From positions 35,175 to 69,387 of the forward strand of contig JASEFK010000014.1 in assembly GCA_030019255.1 (NCBI GenBank): a stretch of DNA of 34,213 nt. The letters are read 5' to 3'. A program made the translations under genes and the position numbers. The notes beneath the pieces were generated by a model. That model was given only the letters and a program-made list of their open reading frames with translations, ran no database searches and had not been told where the DNA came from. This document shows positions 16,567-24,465 of this stretch, piece by piece; positions within the stretch are counted from its first letter, which is position 1, and the number at the start of each line of letters is the position of its first letter. This stretch comes from Actinomycetota bacterium. GTDB taxonomy: Bacteria > Actinomycetota > Geothermincolia > Geothermincolales > RBG-13-55-18.

Positions 16567-17454
16567 ATGGTCGAGGCGAAAAGAAAGGGGAACAGCACCC
16601 CGTACCACGGGACGGAGGACGCGGCGGGAGACCCGGTCCGCCTTCGGGCGAAATACGTTACCGGCCTGGCGGCGGTCCTCGCAGCCACCCTCGTGGTCGT
16701 CCTGGCCGTCCTTACGCTTTCCGGATGCGGCAAGGGGAGGGAGAGCCGGGAGGAGAAGCTCTCCCGAGTTACGGAAGCGGCCACCGCCTTCCTGAACGCC
16801 CTGGGCGACCAGCGGGTGGAGGTCCTGCGGGAGATGATGACCGCCGAATACCTGGAGGGTAACCGGGTGCCGGACCCCGTGACCAGTAAGGACCTGGTGG
16901 CCGCCCTGGGCTACTTGGCATCCTACCGCTTTTCCCCCGACCGGGACGTGATCCTCGCGGACGACCGGGCGACGGTCACCGTGGTCCTGGAAATAACCGG
17001 AAAGGGGGAGAAGGAGGAAACCCTTGCCCTCAAGCTGGAAGGTGACGCATGGAAGGTGGATGCTTTCACCGCCCTGGACTGGTCCCGCCGTCCGCCGCCC
17101 GTGGACGGAGAAGAAGGGGAACGGGCGGAGGTGGAACAGGCCCTGCGGGATTTCCTCATCGCCTGCCTGGACGGGCGGACGGAATACATCTTGGAGCACC
17201 TGAGCCGGGCTTACAAGGAGAAACACCGCCTGGAGAAGCCCTGGACGGCGGCGGAGTTCTCCGGGATCTTCGGGACTGCGCGCTCCTACGACTTCGATCC
17301 CCGGGACATACAGTTGAGGGAAAACGCCGCCGAGGTGGACGTGACCATCGAGTTCGGAACCCGGGGCAACCTGGAATCGGAGACCTCCCGGGTGCGGCTG
17401 GTCAAGGAAAAGGGCGAGTGGCTCATCGACTCCTTCCCCTTCTTCATCTACTGA
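16567..17454 (+). CDS. Putative lipoprotein with two NTF2-like repeats
   Basis: 295-aa protein of unknown function. After about 28 polar residues there is a hydrophobic stretch (about 30-51) ending in LTLSGCGK, a plausible lipobox, so the mature protein is probably attached outside through the cysteine. The remainder shows two similar halves, about 65-165 and 180-295. Each has a helical start (TEAATAFLNALGDQR; EQALRDFLIACLDGR), then an alternation of strands ending in a motif like LEGDAWKVDAFTAL / EKGEWLIDSFPFF. This is the pattern of DUF4878/NTF2-like lipoprotein domains. The signal region is unusually far from the first Met and the start is weakly supported. No operon partner is clear; the next gene on the strand has its own promoter. 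Confidence 0.7.
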   Translation: MVEAKRKGNSTPYHGTEDAAGDPVRLRAKYVTGLAAVLAATLVVVLAVLTLSGCGKGRESREEKLSRVTEAATAFLNALGDQRVEVLREMMTAEYLEGNRVPDPVTSKDLVAALGYLASYRFSPDRDVILADDRATVTVVLEITGKGEKEETLALKLEGDAWKVDAFTALDWSRRPPPVDGEEGERAEVEQALRDFLIACLDGRTEYILEHLSRAYKEKHRLEKPWTAAEFSGIFGTARSYDFDPRDIQLRENAAEVDVTIEFGTRGNLESETSRVRLVKEKGEWLIDSFPFFIY

Positions 17455-17685
17455 CCACCGGTGAAGAAAAGCCGTCGTTCCGGTACCGTCCCATTCTCCG
17501 GCATCTCTCAAAGACAACCCCGTTTTTACCTGATGCCAGGTATAGGATTCTCAACCGCAAAGCCTGCCCACGGGATTGCGCATACCTGGAAACGATTGCT
17601 TGGAACCGTCCATGAACGTCGTAATGCCACCGTTTAAACAAAACAGAATTCCCCACAGCGGCACAGCCAGACAGCAATTAAATTA

Positions 17686-17714
17686 TTGTCTTTTGCCCAT
17701 ATAAGGGCTATGAT
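17686..17714 (+). promoter_or_regulatory. Promoter of the mrp / ORP-like gene cluster
   Basis: TTGTCT (17686-17691) and TATGAT (17709-17714) at 17-bp spacing, in an AT-rich island unlike its surroundings. A second TATAAT at 17792-17797 may belong to another start. With the GTG at 17847 the leader would be about 125 nt. The rest of 17455-17846 holds no gene. Confidence 0.6.
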
Positions 17715-17846
17715 TTCAAGGCCCGTATAAACTTGGATTTCCTTCCTAATCCCTATGTAAATAATTACCGCTTGTTTTTTATAGGCATATGTATAATAAT
17801 TTTACCGGAGGACGACCGGGACAGAGAAACAAGCGGAGGTGAGGAC

Positions 17847-18644
17847 GTGCCTGGCGAGGAGAAAGCCGCGCCCCGGGAACCGGAAGGTGAAAAGGTCCCC
17901 GCGATAGACCGCTTTCTGGCCGTCATGAGCGGCAAGGGAGGCGTGGGAAAGTCGTCCGTCACGGCCCTGCTCGCGGCGGGCCTTCAGAAAAAAGGCTTGG
18001 CGGTGGGGGTCCTCGATGCCGACATCACCGGCCCCAGCATCCCCAAGGTCATGGGCGTCAGGGGACAGATAACGGTGGAGAACGGTAAGATGGTGCCTCC
18101 CCTTTCCGCGGGAGGCATAAGGGTCATGTCCGCCAACCTGCTACTCGACAGGGAGGATGACGCCCTTATCTGGAGAGGCCCCTTGGTCTCCAACGCCATC
18201 AGGCAGTTCTGGGAGGATACCGATTGGGGAAAGCTGGATTACCTGCTCCTCGACCTGCCTCCGGGAACCTCAGATGCTCCCCTGACCATAATGCAGATGC
18301 TCACAGAGACCGACGTGCTCATCGTCACCTCCCCGCAGGTGCTGGCCTCCATGGTCGTGCGCAAGGCCATAAACATGGCCCGCAAGGTGGGCGGGAGGAT
18401 CATCGGCGTGGTGGAAAACATGGGCACGGCCTTATGCCCGCACTGCGGAAAGACCTTCGAGCTCTTCGGGGGTGAGGGGACGGAGCAGATGATAAGGGAC
18501 ATGGGGCTCCCCCTACTGGGAAAGATCCCCCACGACCAGCGCATAAGTGAACTGTGCGATATCGGGGCCATAGAGACCTACGAGTCGGAGGCGGTTAACG
18601 CCATGGTGGCGTCGATCCTGGCCGTCACCGGCCACGAGGACTGA
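17847..18644 (+). CDS. mrp: Mrp/NBP35-family P-loop ATPase (iron-sulfur carrier)
   Basis: Cytoplasmic ATPase of the Mrp/ApbC family, which binds and hands over Fe-S clusters; homologues also sit beside Mo/Fe-S protein genes. The P-loop SGKGGVGKS lies near residues 27-35, followed by DADITGPSIPKVMG and LDLPPGTSDAPL. The bridging-cluster pair CPHCG lies in the ENMGTALCPHCGKTFELFG region. It lacks the N-terminal DUF59 domain of some Mrp proteins. GTG at 17847 is chosen because GGAGGTGAGG (17835-17844) precedes it; a longer reading from 17733 would add a hydrophobic, AT-rich-encoded tail that is probably untranslated leader. It leads a cluster of NifX-like and MinD-type genes. Confidence 0.93.
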   Translation: MPGEEKAAPREPEGEKVPAIDRFLAVMSGKGGVGKSSVTALLAAGLQKKGLAVGVLDADITGPSIPKVMGVRGQITVENGKMVPPLSAGGIRVMSANLLLDREDDALIWRGPLVSNAIRQFWEDTDWGKLDYLLLDLPPGTSDAPLTIMQMLTETDVLIVTSPQVLASMVVRKAINMARKVGGRIIGVVENMGTALCPHCGKTFELFGGEGTEQMIRDMGLPLLGKIPHDQRISELCDIGAIETYESEAVNAMVASILAVTGHED

Positions 18645-18745
18645 CGCTAACGCCGTCCGGAAAGCGGTAGGGAAAGAGCGAGCTCGACCGGTCGGCTCAC
18701 TCCGCGCGTAGATTAGCGCCTCCGCCGGGAAGGGAGGTGAAGAGA

Positions 18746-18931
18746 ATGGGTCCATTCGGAAGGGGTGAAGGAAGAGGAGCCGGACGCCCCGCGGGAGGGC
18801 GCGGGCTGGGCGGAAGCTCCCGCTGTACCTGCCCCAGGTGCGGATACAGCGAACCCCATCGGAGGGGCATACCATGTTCCAGCAAGCGCTGTCCCAAGTG
18901 CGGAACCCCCATGGCGGGTGAGCGATGCTGA
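18746..18931 (+). CDS. Small zinc-ribbon / rubredoxin-like protein
   Basis: 61-aa protein with a Gly/Arg-rich N-terminal half and a C-terminal metal site: C-x-C-x2-C (CTCPRCG) and C-x4-C-x2-C (CSSKRCPKCG). Proteins of this type (Gly/Arg-rich head, CPRCG ... HRRGIPC ... CPKCG) commonly accompany Mrp and NifX-like genes in anaerobes. Function unknown; a zinc or Fe-S site is likely. ATG at 18746 has GGGAGG 8 nt upstream; a GTG at 18737 overlaps that site and is unlikely. It is too short for many gene finders. Confidence 0.75.
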   Translation: MGPFGRGEGRGAGRPAGGRGLGGSSRCTCPRCGYSEPHRRGIPCSSKRCPKCGTPMAGERC

Positions 18932-19099
18932 GCGTTGAGGGTCGCCGCGGCCACCTTTCGGCGGGAAACGGGCACCTTTAACCGGTGCGGAGGCCCGGCG
19001 GGTGGTCGGCGTGGCGGAATCACCCGCGCGGGCGATCGTTCCCCCGCAAAAAGGCTCGGCCGGTATGACATCAGGTAACGCAGGCAAGGAGGTCTGAAG

Positions 19100-19651
19100 A
19101 TGAAAATAGCAGTTTCCTCGACTGGACCCGATCTGGAGAGCGCCGTGGATCCGCGTTTCGGACGCTGCGCTTATCTGCTCTTCGTGGACATGGATACCCT
19201 GGAGTTCGAGGCGGTTTCCAACCCCAACGTCTCCGCTGGCGGAGGTGCGGGCATCGGAACCGCCCAGATGGTGGTGGACCGGGGCGCGAAAGCGGTGCTC
19301 ACCGGGAACGTGGGGCCCAACGCCTTCGGGGTCCTGAGCCAGGCTGGAATTGCCGTCTATACGGGGGTCGCCGGCACAGTGAGGCAGGCGGCCGAAAACT
19401 TCAAATCCGGAGGGATGACCACAGCTTCCGCCCCCACCGTGGGAGGTCATTTCGGCATGCAGCCGCCTGCCGGTGGGCCCGGCGGGACCATTCCCGGTAC
19501 GGCTCCCTTCTTCCCCGGACCGGGGACGGGATTGGGCGCGGGCATGCCCGGGCCGGGACCCTTCTACCCGGGAGCCGGCATGGGACCGGGCAGAGGGCGC
19601 GGCGGTTGGGGCCGAAGGGGATGCGGCGGAGGAGGCGGCTGGCGTTGGTGA
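19100..19651 (+). CDS. NifX/NifB-type (dinitrogenase iron-molybdenum cofactor family) protein with glycine-rich tail
   Basis: Residues 1-115 form the NifX/NafY-like fold that binds metal-sulfur cofactors. Family landmarks are MKIAVSSTG, DPRFGRCAYLLFVD, GAGIGTAQMVVDRGAKAVLTG and GPNAFGVLSQAGIAVY. In Desulfovibrio the orange protein (ORP), which carries a Mo-Cu-S cluster, belongs to this family and sits with the same neighbours. Residues 120-183 are a low-complexity Gly/Pro/Arg/Trp tail (PGPGPFYPGAGMGPGRGRGG). AAGGAGGT precedes the ATG. The stop overlaps the next gene's GTG by 4 bp (GTGA), implying coupled translation with the MinD-type ATPase. Confidence 0.9.
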   Translation: MKIAVSSTGPDLESAVDPRFGRCAYLLFVDMDTLEFEAVSNPNVSAGGGAGIGTAQMVVDRGAKAVLTGNVGPNAFGVLSQAGIAVYTGVAGTVRQAAENFKSGGMTTASAPTVGGHFGMQPPAGGPGGTIPGTAPFFPGPGTGLGAGMPGPGPFYPGAGMGPGRGRGGWGRRGCGGGGGWRW

Positions 19652-20529
19652 TAGCCGTCGCCAGCGGCAAAGGAGGCACCGGAAAGACGCTGGTGGCCGT
19701 CAACCTGGCCCTGGCCCTGGCCGGGGAGGGCCTCGAGGTGCGGCTCATCGACTGCGACGTCGAGGAGCCCAACGACCATCTCTTCCTCCAACCCGAGATC
19801 CGGTCCTCGGAACGGGTGGAGCTGACGGTCCCCAGGATAGACCCCGACAAGTGCGACCTCTGCCGCATATGCGTGGATTTCTGTGCCTACAACGCCCTGG
19901 CCTTGGCCGGGGACCGGATCATGGTCTTCGATGAGCTGTGCCATGCCTGTGGGGGTTGCTCCCTGCTCTGCCCCAGGGAAGCGGTGAGGGAGGAACCCGT
20001 GCCCATCGGCAGGGTGGAATGTGGCCTGGTTAAAGCAGGCAAATATGGCGGAGCCGATATCTCCTTCTGCCATGGAATCTTGGACATAGGCGAGCCCAAG
20101 GCCACCCCCATAGTCAGGAGGCTTAAGGAAAGGATCGGGGAGGGGGCGGTGAACATCCTGGACGGAGGACCTGGCTCGGGCTGCCCGGTCATGGAGACGG
20201 TAAGGGGGGCCGACTACTGCCTGCTGGTGACGGAACCCACCCAGTTCGGCCTTCATGACCTGCGCATGGCCTTGGAGATGGTCAGGGAGCTGGACATCCC
20301 CCACGGCGTGGTCATCAACAAGTACATCCTCGGCGGGGGCGGGCTGGATACCTGGTGTGCGGAAAACGGGGTACCGGTACTGCTGCGTATAGCCTACAAG
20401 AGGGAATACGCCTCCCTCTACTCCCGTGGCCTTAACCTGGTGGAGGAGGTCCCGGAATGGAGGGAGCGCTTCCTGCGCATGTTCCGGAAGATCGTGCCGA
20501 ACAAGGTGGAGGGAGGGGCGAGGGCATGA
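19648..20529 (+). CDS. MinD-superfamily ATPase with inserted 2x[4Fe-4S] ferredoxin domain (first copy)
   Basis: 293-aa deviant-Walker P-loop ATPase (IAVASGKGGTGKTLVAVN) with a bacterial ferredoxin domain inserted after strand 2: CDLCRICVDFC and CHACGGCSLLCP. The C-terminal half has the MinD-type GPGSGCPV and VTEPTQFGLHDL blocks. Homologues are the paired ATPases of the Desulfovibrio ORP cluster. They probably use ATP and Fe-S redox state to load or move metal clusters on the NifX-like partner; the exact reaction is not known. GTG at 19648 is chosen for the 4-bp overlap with the preceding stop and the GGAGGAGG about 13 nt upstream; TTG at 19606 or ATG at 19621 would add only an Arg-rich head. 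Confidence 0.92.
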   Translation: MIAVASGKGGTGKTLVAVNLALALAGEGLEVRLIDCDVEEPNDHLFLQPEIRSSERVELTVPRIDPDKCDLCRICVDFCAYNALALAGDRIMVFDELCHACGGCSLLCPREAVREEPVPIGRVECGLVKAGKYGGADISFCHGILDIGEPKATPIVRRLKERIGEGAVNILDGGPGSGCPVMETVRGADYCLLVTEPTQFGLHDLRMALEMVRELDIPHGVVINKYILGGGGLDTWCAENGVPVLLRIAYKREYASLYSRGLNLVEEVPEWRERFLRMFRKIVPNKVEGGARA

Positions 20530-20661
20530 GGCGAGGGCGCGGACATCCCCGCCCTTTCCACGGACGGCGGGAGGAACCGGCGGTATGGCACGGGGCCCGG
20601 CGCATCTCAAGGGATCGGGGAGCATCGATGGAAGGGGATTGCCGAAAAGGGCGGTGAGCAC

Positions 20662-21549
20662 ATGAAACAGCTGGTGGTGCTCAGTGGAAAGGGCGGGACC
20701 GGGAAAACCACCGTGGCGGCGGCCCTGGTGGAGCTGGCGGGAAGGGCGATGATCGCCGACTGTGACGTGGAAGCGCCCAACCTGCACCTCCTTCTGAAGC
20801 CGGAGATAACCAAGTCCTACACCCTGAACGTGTCCCGCAAGGCGAGCATCGACCCCGAGAGATGCACGCGGTGCGGCGACTGCGTGGAGGCGTGCCGCTT
20901 CGAGGCCATACGGGAATTCCGGGTCGAGAGGCATGCCTGCGAGGGATGCGTACTCTGCGCGCGCCTCTGCCCCGCCGGTGCAATAAGCATGGAGGAACCG
21001 GAGGGGACCGAGGTCTTCATGGGCGAGACCCCCTATGGGGAGATGGTGTGGGCGCGTCTGGCGGTGGGCGAAGAGGCTTCCGGAAAGGTGGTCTCCCGGG
21101 TGCGCATGGAGGCGCAAGCCGCGGCGGTGGAGAAGGGTTATCAACTCCTGGTAATAGACGGGTCCCCCGGCATCGGCTGCCCGGTGATCGCCTCGGTGAC
21201 CGGCGCCGACCTGGCCCTCATGGTGGCCGAGCCCACCCTCTCCGGGCGACATGACCTCCTCCGCGCGCTGGAGACCGCCGCCTTTTTCCGCATCCCTTCC
21301 CTCGTTTGCCTCAACAAGTGCGACATAAACGTGGAGGAAGCGGAGCGGATAAAGGAAGAGTGCGCCTCCTTGGGCGTGGAGGTAGTGGCGGAGATACCCT
21401 ACCTGGAGGAACTGGCCGAGGCGGCGAGGTTGTGCATGACTCCCTTGGAGGTCGCGGAGGGTGAGGCCGCCCGCCTGCTTCGCCGGCTTCACGAAAAGGT
21501 GATGGAAAGGATCGGTTTACCCGCTTCACAAAAGGGGACTTTACATTGA
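20662..21549 (+). CDS. MinD-superfamily ATPase with inserted 2x[4Fe-4S] ferredoxin domain (second copy)
   Basis: 295-aa paralogue of the preceding ATPase. P-loop VLSGKGGTGKTTVAAAL at the start, ferredoxin insert CTRCGDCVEAC and CEGCVLCARLCP, then GSPGIGCPVIASVTGADL and VAEPTLSGRHDLLRAL. The two ATPases probably work as a heterodimer, as such genes nearly always occur in pairs (family knowledge). The ATG at 20662 follows GGGCGGTGAG. The 132-bp gap from the first copy contains only a 43-codon ORF in ATGA overlap with it (20526-20657), with no recognisable feature. Confidence 0.92.
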   Translation: MKQLVVLSGKGGTGKTTVAAALVELAGRAMIADCDVEAPNLHLLLKPEITKSYTLNVSRKASIDPERCTRCGDCVEACRFEAIREFRVERHACEGCVLCARLCPAGAISMEEPEGTEVFMGETPYGEMVWARLAVGEEASGKVVSRVRMEAQAAAVEKGYQLLVIDGSPGIGCPVIASVTGADLALMVAEPTLSGRHDLLRALETAAFFRIPSLVCLNKCDINVEEAERIKEECASLGVEVVAEIPYLEELAEAARLCMTPLEVAEGEAARLLRRLHEKVMERIGLPASQKGTLH

Positions 21550-21646
21550 CATTTGCTCTCCCGGGATGAGGCATTCTTGTCGTGCAATCAACGGGAACGG
21601 AATCAAAAGCGCAGCTCAAGCCCGTACATCTATATGACATATGCCC

Positions 21647-21652
21647 TATAAT
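21647..21652 (+). promoter_or_regulatory. Candidate -10 box before the second NifX-like gene
   Basis: Consensus TATAAT in the 190-bp gap after the MinD-type ATPases, with no good -35 at 16-18 bp. It may allow separate expression of the two genes that follow, possibly with an activator. Confidence 0.35.
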
Positions 21653-21738
21653 ACTTCAACATGGACATGGGACGCCGTGCCGGGATCGTGATGGAAAGCG
21701 AAAACGCCCGTACCGATATCCGAGAAAGGAGGATGTAG

Positions 21739-22125
21739 ATGCTAATATGTGTCGCCGCTGAAGGTGGGGAGGTATGTCCCCACTTCGGCCACTGCGAGGA
21801 GTTCGCCCTCTTCCAGGCCGAAGGCGAGGAGGTCAGGCTGCTGAGGCGCGTGCCCAACCCCGGACACGCACCCGGTGCCCTTCCTCCCATGCTCAAGGAA
21901 TGGGGAGTCACCCACGTGATATCCGGAGGGATGGGCAACCGGGCGGTGGCCCTCTTCCGATCCCTGGGCATCGAGGTTGTCACCGGGACCCGCGGGGACC
22001 TGGAGGAAACGGCCCGTGCCCTGGCCTCGGGAACCCTCACGAGCGAGGAGAACGTCTGCGACCATTCCGGGGAGGGGGACGCCTGCGGTCGAGGGGGAGA
22101 ACACGGCGGCCGCTGCCGCCGATGA
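21739..22125 (+). CDS. NifX-like (dinitrogenase iron-molybdenum cofactor family) protein, second copy
   Basis: 128-aa protein. Residues 1-105 have the NifX-type fold: MLICVAAEGGEVCPHFGHCEEF, then MLKEWGVTHVISGGMGNRAV and FRSLGIEVVTG. The C-terminal 25 residues are rich in Cys, His and Gly (CDHSGEGDACGRGGEHGG) and may bind a metal. AAAGGAGG precedes the ATG. It differs from the first copy in lacking the Pro/Gly tail and in having three extra cysteines near the N-terminus. It overlaps by 4 bp an alternative start of the CoA-binding gene. Confidence 0.9.
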   Translation: MLICVAAEGGEVCPHFGHCEEFALFQAEGEEVRLLRRVPNPGHAPGALPPMLKEWGVTHVISGGMGNRAVALFRSLGIEVVTGTRGDLEETARALASGTLTSEENVCDHSGEGDACGRGGEHGGRCRR

Positions 22126-22163
22126 TATACCTTATCCATCACATCCTGGAGGAGGGCGCCGAC

Positions 22164-22622
22164 ATGATAGACCTCGACCTCTCGAAGATGGGGTGCTTCG
22201 CCGTGGTGGGCGCCACTCAGGATCGCAACAAGTATGGGTACAAGGTGCTCATGGACCTCCACCGCGGGGGCTATCGGGTCTACGGCGTGAACCCTAACTA
22301 TGACGAGATAGAGGGAGTGAGGTGCTTTCCCGACCTCGCAAGCCTTCCCGAGGTGCCGGACCTGCTCATCTTCGTCGTCCCCCCGGAGGTCACCGAAAGG
22401 ACGGTGGAGGAGGCGGCCAGGCTGGGGGTGAGAAGGGTATGGATGCAGCCGGGCTCCGAATCGCCCCAGGCCATAGCCTTCTGCCGGGATAGGGGTATCG
22501 AGGCCATCCACGACGCCTGCATCATGATCTACAGGAGAGAGGCCGGAGAGGAAACAAGGGATCTTGAGCCGGATGGGGCCGGCGCAGCTCACCGGTTTAC
22601 GTCGTCGGAGAGGTCCAGGTAG
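22164..22622 (+). CDS. CoA-binding (YccU-type Rossmann) protein
   Basis: 152-aa single-domain protein of the CoA-binding family, homologous to the nucleotide-binding domain of succinyl-CoA synthetase alpha. Landmarks: FAVVGATQDRNKYGYKVLMDL, YRVYGVNPNYDEIEG, VPDLLIFVVPPEVT, RRVWMQPGSES and the end of the domain at IHDACIMI. Its role in cells is not established. ATG at 22164 has GGAGGAGGG 7 nt upstream; an ATG at 22122 in ATGA overlap with the preceding gene is an alternative, adding 14 residues. The C-terminus past residue 130 is probably unstructured and converges with the tadG-like gene (34-bp overlap). Confidence 0.88.
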   Translation: MIDLDLSKMGCFAVVGATQDRNKYGYKVLMDLHRGGYRVYGVNPNYDEIEGVRCFPDLASLPEVPDLLIFVVPPEVTERTVEEAARLGVRRVWMQPGSESPQAIAFCRDRGIEAIHDACIMIYRREAGEETRDLEPDGAGAAHRFTSSERSR

Positions 22623-23125
22623 CAGCGGGCGGTGGCGGTGAGGACCGCTCCACCGGGTTTCAGGAACAGCCGGTCCGCCCTGCGGGCCACGCGGACAGTG
22701 ACCCATAGATACCTCTCGTTGCCGCCCGTCTCGCAGGAGACGAGCTCGCACCCGTTGCGCCGGGCGTAATCGCGTGCCGCCCCGGTGGGATCGTTCCCCA
22801 CCCCGAAGAGGGGGGTGAGCTCCAGCCCGGCGGCCTTGGCCGCGGCATCGGCGGCGGTCTGGGCCTGTGACCTCGCGGCATAGACCTGGGTCACATCATG
22901 CAGGATAAGGGCCAAAAGGAGCATCACCGGGACCAGGGCCGCGGCGATCACCGTGACTCCCGCCGCTTCTCCCCGCACCAGCCGCCGCGCACGGAGTACA
23001 AAACCCTCTCTCCAGGCAGTCGAACGGGGTCCTTGGGAACGGATGTCATTTCCCGGCGGGCCCTCTATAAGAGGGGGGCATGAATCCCTCCCCGGAAGGC
23101 CGCGTCGATGCCTTCGGGAATCCAT
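22589..23125 (-). CDS. TadG/TadE-like Flp pilus-assembly protein
   Basis: 178-aa protein with a basic N-terminal 45 residues, then one transmembrane helix in the TadE-like pattern (GEAAGVTVIAAALVPVMLLL), followed by a helix ARSQAQTAADAAAKAAGLEL. This matches the short TadE-like proteins found near secretion genes in actinobacteria. The mature pseudopilin-like domain would be outside; three cysteines (CELVSC, CYLDL) are in the C-terminal part. ATG at 23125 has AAGGAGG upstream. It is the last gene of a minus-strand unit with tadE. The Tad ATPase, platform and prepilin peptidase are not in the window. Confidence 0.75.
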   Translation of the reverse strand: MDSRRHRRGLPGRDSCPPLIEGPPGNDIRSQGPRSTAWREGFVLRARRLVRGEAAGVTVIAAALVPVMLLLALILHDVTQVYAARSQAQTAADAAAKAAGLELTPLFGVGNDPTGAARDYARRNGCELVSCETGGNERYLWVTVRVARRADRLFLKPGGAVLTATARCYLDLSDDVNR

Positions 23126-23310
23126 CAATCAAGGCCTCCTTGCGGGAATAAAATCGTTTTCCCGCCGCTCGTAATTCTTGGCCCCCTTACGCAAGTACCC
23201 ACCCACACCTCCCCTTGTGAGAATAAATCGTTTTCCCTTCGCTCATAATCCAGTGGACGTCCCCAGGAAGCGGGGTCCACGTTTATCCGCGGGAGGTCTG
23301 CGCCGTTCAT
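23125..23310 (-). CDS. Small hypothetical ORF (61 aa) wedged between tadE-like and tadG-like genes
   Basis: It overlaps the tadE stop as ATGA (23307-23310) and ends with TGATG shared with the tadG start (23125). Those tight overlaps are typical of coupled operon genes and are the main reason to list it. The product (MNGADLPRINVDPASWG...) has no membrane helix and one cysteine. Part of it derives from an imperfect 40-bp duplication. No family is recognised; it may simply be a readable spacer. Confidence 0.35.
   Translation of the reverse strand: MNGADLPRINVDPASWGRPLDYERRENDLFSQGEVWVGTCVRGPRITSGGKTILFPQGGLD
23135..23251. repeat. Imperfect 40-bp direct repeat upstream of the tadG-like gene
   Basis: Copies at about 23135-23177 and 23209-23251 share the core AATCGTTTTCCC and flanks (about 80 % identity, one 1-base gap). 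The left copy carries the ribosome-binding site of the tadG-like gene; the right copy carries a similar AAGGGGAGG. The single-base gap puts the two copies in different reading frames. Both contain a GGGAA...TTCCC dyad. Confidence 0.75.
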
Positions 23311-23822
23311 GCTCCCTCCCGGTCGTTCTCGATGCGCATCTCCGCGCTGCTGCGCACGGTAACCCGGGGGAAGAACCTCTCCACGGCGGGCAGGGCGATG
23401 GGCACGTCATACTCCACCTCCACCCTTATCCATTCACCCCGCTTCCGCGGGCCGCTCTCCACCCTGACCTTGAGCTTCTCCTGGTCCAGCCCGGAGGCGG
23501 CGCGGGCTGCCGCTCCCTCGATAAGGGCCAGGTTTCCGGTCTCCACCCCCTTCCTCGCCCCCTCCCGGGCCGCGGCGGTCACCGCTATCTGGGCCCGCAT
23601 CACCAGCACCGCCTGAACCAGGAGCAGAAAGACCAGGAGCAGGAAGGGAAGGACCATGGCGAATTCCGCCGTGGCCTGCCCTCGAGGGTCACGGAAGGGG
23701 AGGGGGCCACCATGAGAACGGAAAAGCCGGAAACAGCGCCTTCTTGCCTCGGGACCTTCTCGCTTGCCACGAATGAATGGGAGCCTTTTTCCTTCTGCCT
23801 TTTTCGAACTATGACTCGACAA
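23307..23822 (-). CDS. TadE-like pilus-assembly protein
   Basis: 171-aa protein with the TadE signature FRDPRGQATAEFAMVLPFLL (Gly/Gln plus Glu five residues into the helix), a transmembrane helix of about 20 residues, then AAAREGARKG and a beta-rich outer domain (RVESGPRKRGEWIRVEVEYDV). About 45 basic residues precede the helix. TTG at 23822 is chosen because GGGAGGA lies about 5 nt upstream; longer readings add non-homologous sequence. Tad-type minor pseudopilins are processed or anchored in the membrane. The gene overlaps the following small ORF by 4 bp. Confidence 0.8.
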   Translation of the reverse strand: MSSHSSKKAEGKRLPFIRGKREGPEARRRCFRLFRSHGGPLPFRDPRGQATAEFAMVLPFLLLVFLLLVQAVLVMRAQIAVTAAAREGARKGVETGNLALIEGAAARAASGLDQEKLKVRVESGPRKRGEWIRVEVEYDVPIALPAVERFFPRVTVRSSAEMRIENDREGA

Positions 23823-24223
23823 CGCGATTCCTCCCTTCCTCACGCCTATCCCCCGCCGGGCACGGTGAACGGGAAGGATCTTCTCGCGTCCTACGACTAT
23901 CGAGATGCGTCCCATTCGCAAGCTTGCCATCTGAGACGGCAGGACACCGCGCACCTCTCCCCCAGGCCATGGACTCTTGACCCCCCACCGGAATAGTTAC
24001 CATTTATTGCTAAATCATCCCCGCGAGCACAAGGGGACAGGCATCTCATCCGTTTAAGCCGGACCTGCGGAAACAGCCTGCGTAGAATACAGCATTCGCG
24101 CAATGCCGTGGTACTGGTACAATGCCGGGAGCCGCGAGTTCTCAGCGTTAGCTCCCGCGCCCCTACGGTGCAACAGAGGGGATCGATTGTCGGCAAGCCT
24201 GCTGTTTTCGAGAGGAACGTGAC
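23823..24223. other. Gene-free interval with a hairpin
   Basis: No convincing gene in about 400 bp. A perfect 7-bp inverted repeat CGGGAGC (24126-24132) / GCTCCCG (24151-24157) encloses a further CGC/GCG pairing, so a 32-nt nested hairpin is possible on either strand. There is no T-tract. Confidence 0.45.
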
Positions 24224-24427
24224 CTATTCGACCGTCTTGAAGCTCTCCTCGCGCTTCCCGCTTTTCACCCCGAGCTTCTTGAGGATGTCCTCCGGTATCT
24301 CCGGCGTGACGTATCCAACGATATCGTTGTAGTGCTGGATGAGGAAGCGGTCCCCCCGGCGCAGGCCGATGACCATGTCCGCGGCCTTGGACCTCAACTC
24401 AGTAGTGCTTATAATCTTGACCGCCAT
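24224..24427 (-). CDS. Phd/YefM-type antitoxin-like protein
   Basis: 67-aa protein with the N-terminal pattern of Phd/YefM antitoxins: ISTTELRSKAADMV as the DNA-binding arm, then LRRGDRFLIQHYNDIVGYVTP as the strand and dimer part. The short charged C-terminal tail (KSGKREESF) would be the toxin-binding region. These proteins normally repress their own operon and neutralise a toxin encoded next to them. No toxin-like ORF (RelE, Doc or PIN) is seen on either side, so it is an orphan or serves as a plain regulator. GGAGGAGG precedes the ATG and a good promoter lies upstream. Confidence 0.75.
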   Translation of the reverse strand: MAVKIISTTELRSKAADMVIGLRRGDRFLIQHYNDIVGYVTPEIPEDILKKLGVKSGKREESFKTVE

Positions 24428-24465
24428 CTCTCCTCCTCCCCGAAAATTGAAAAGTTGTAGATGTT

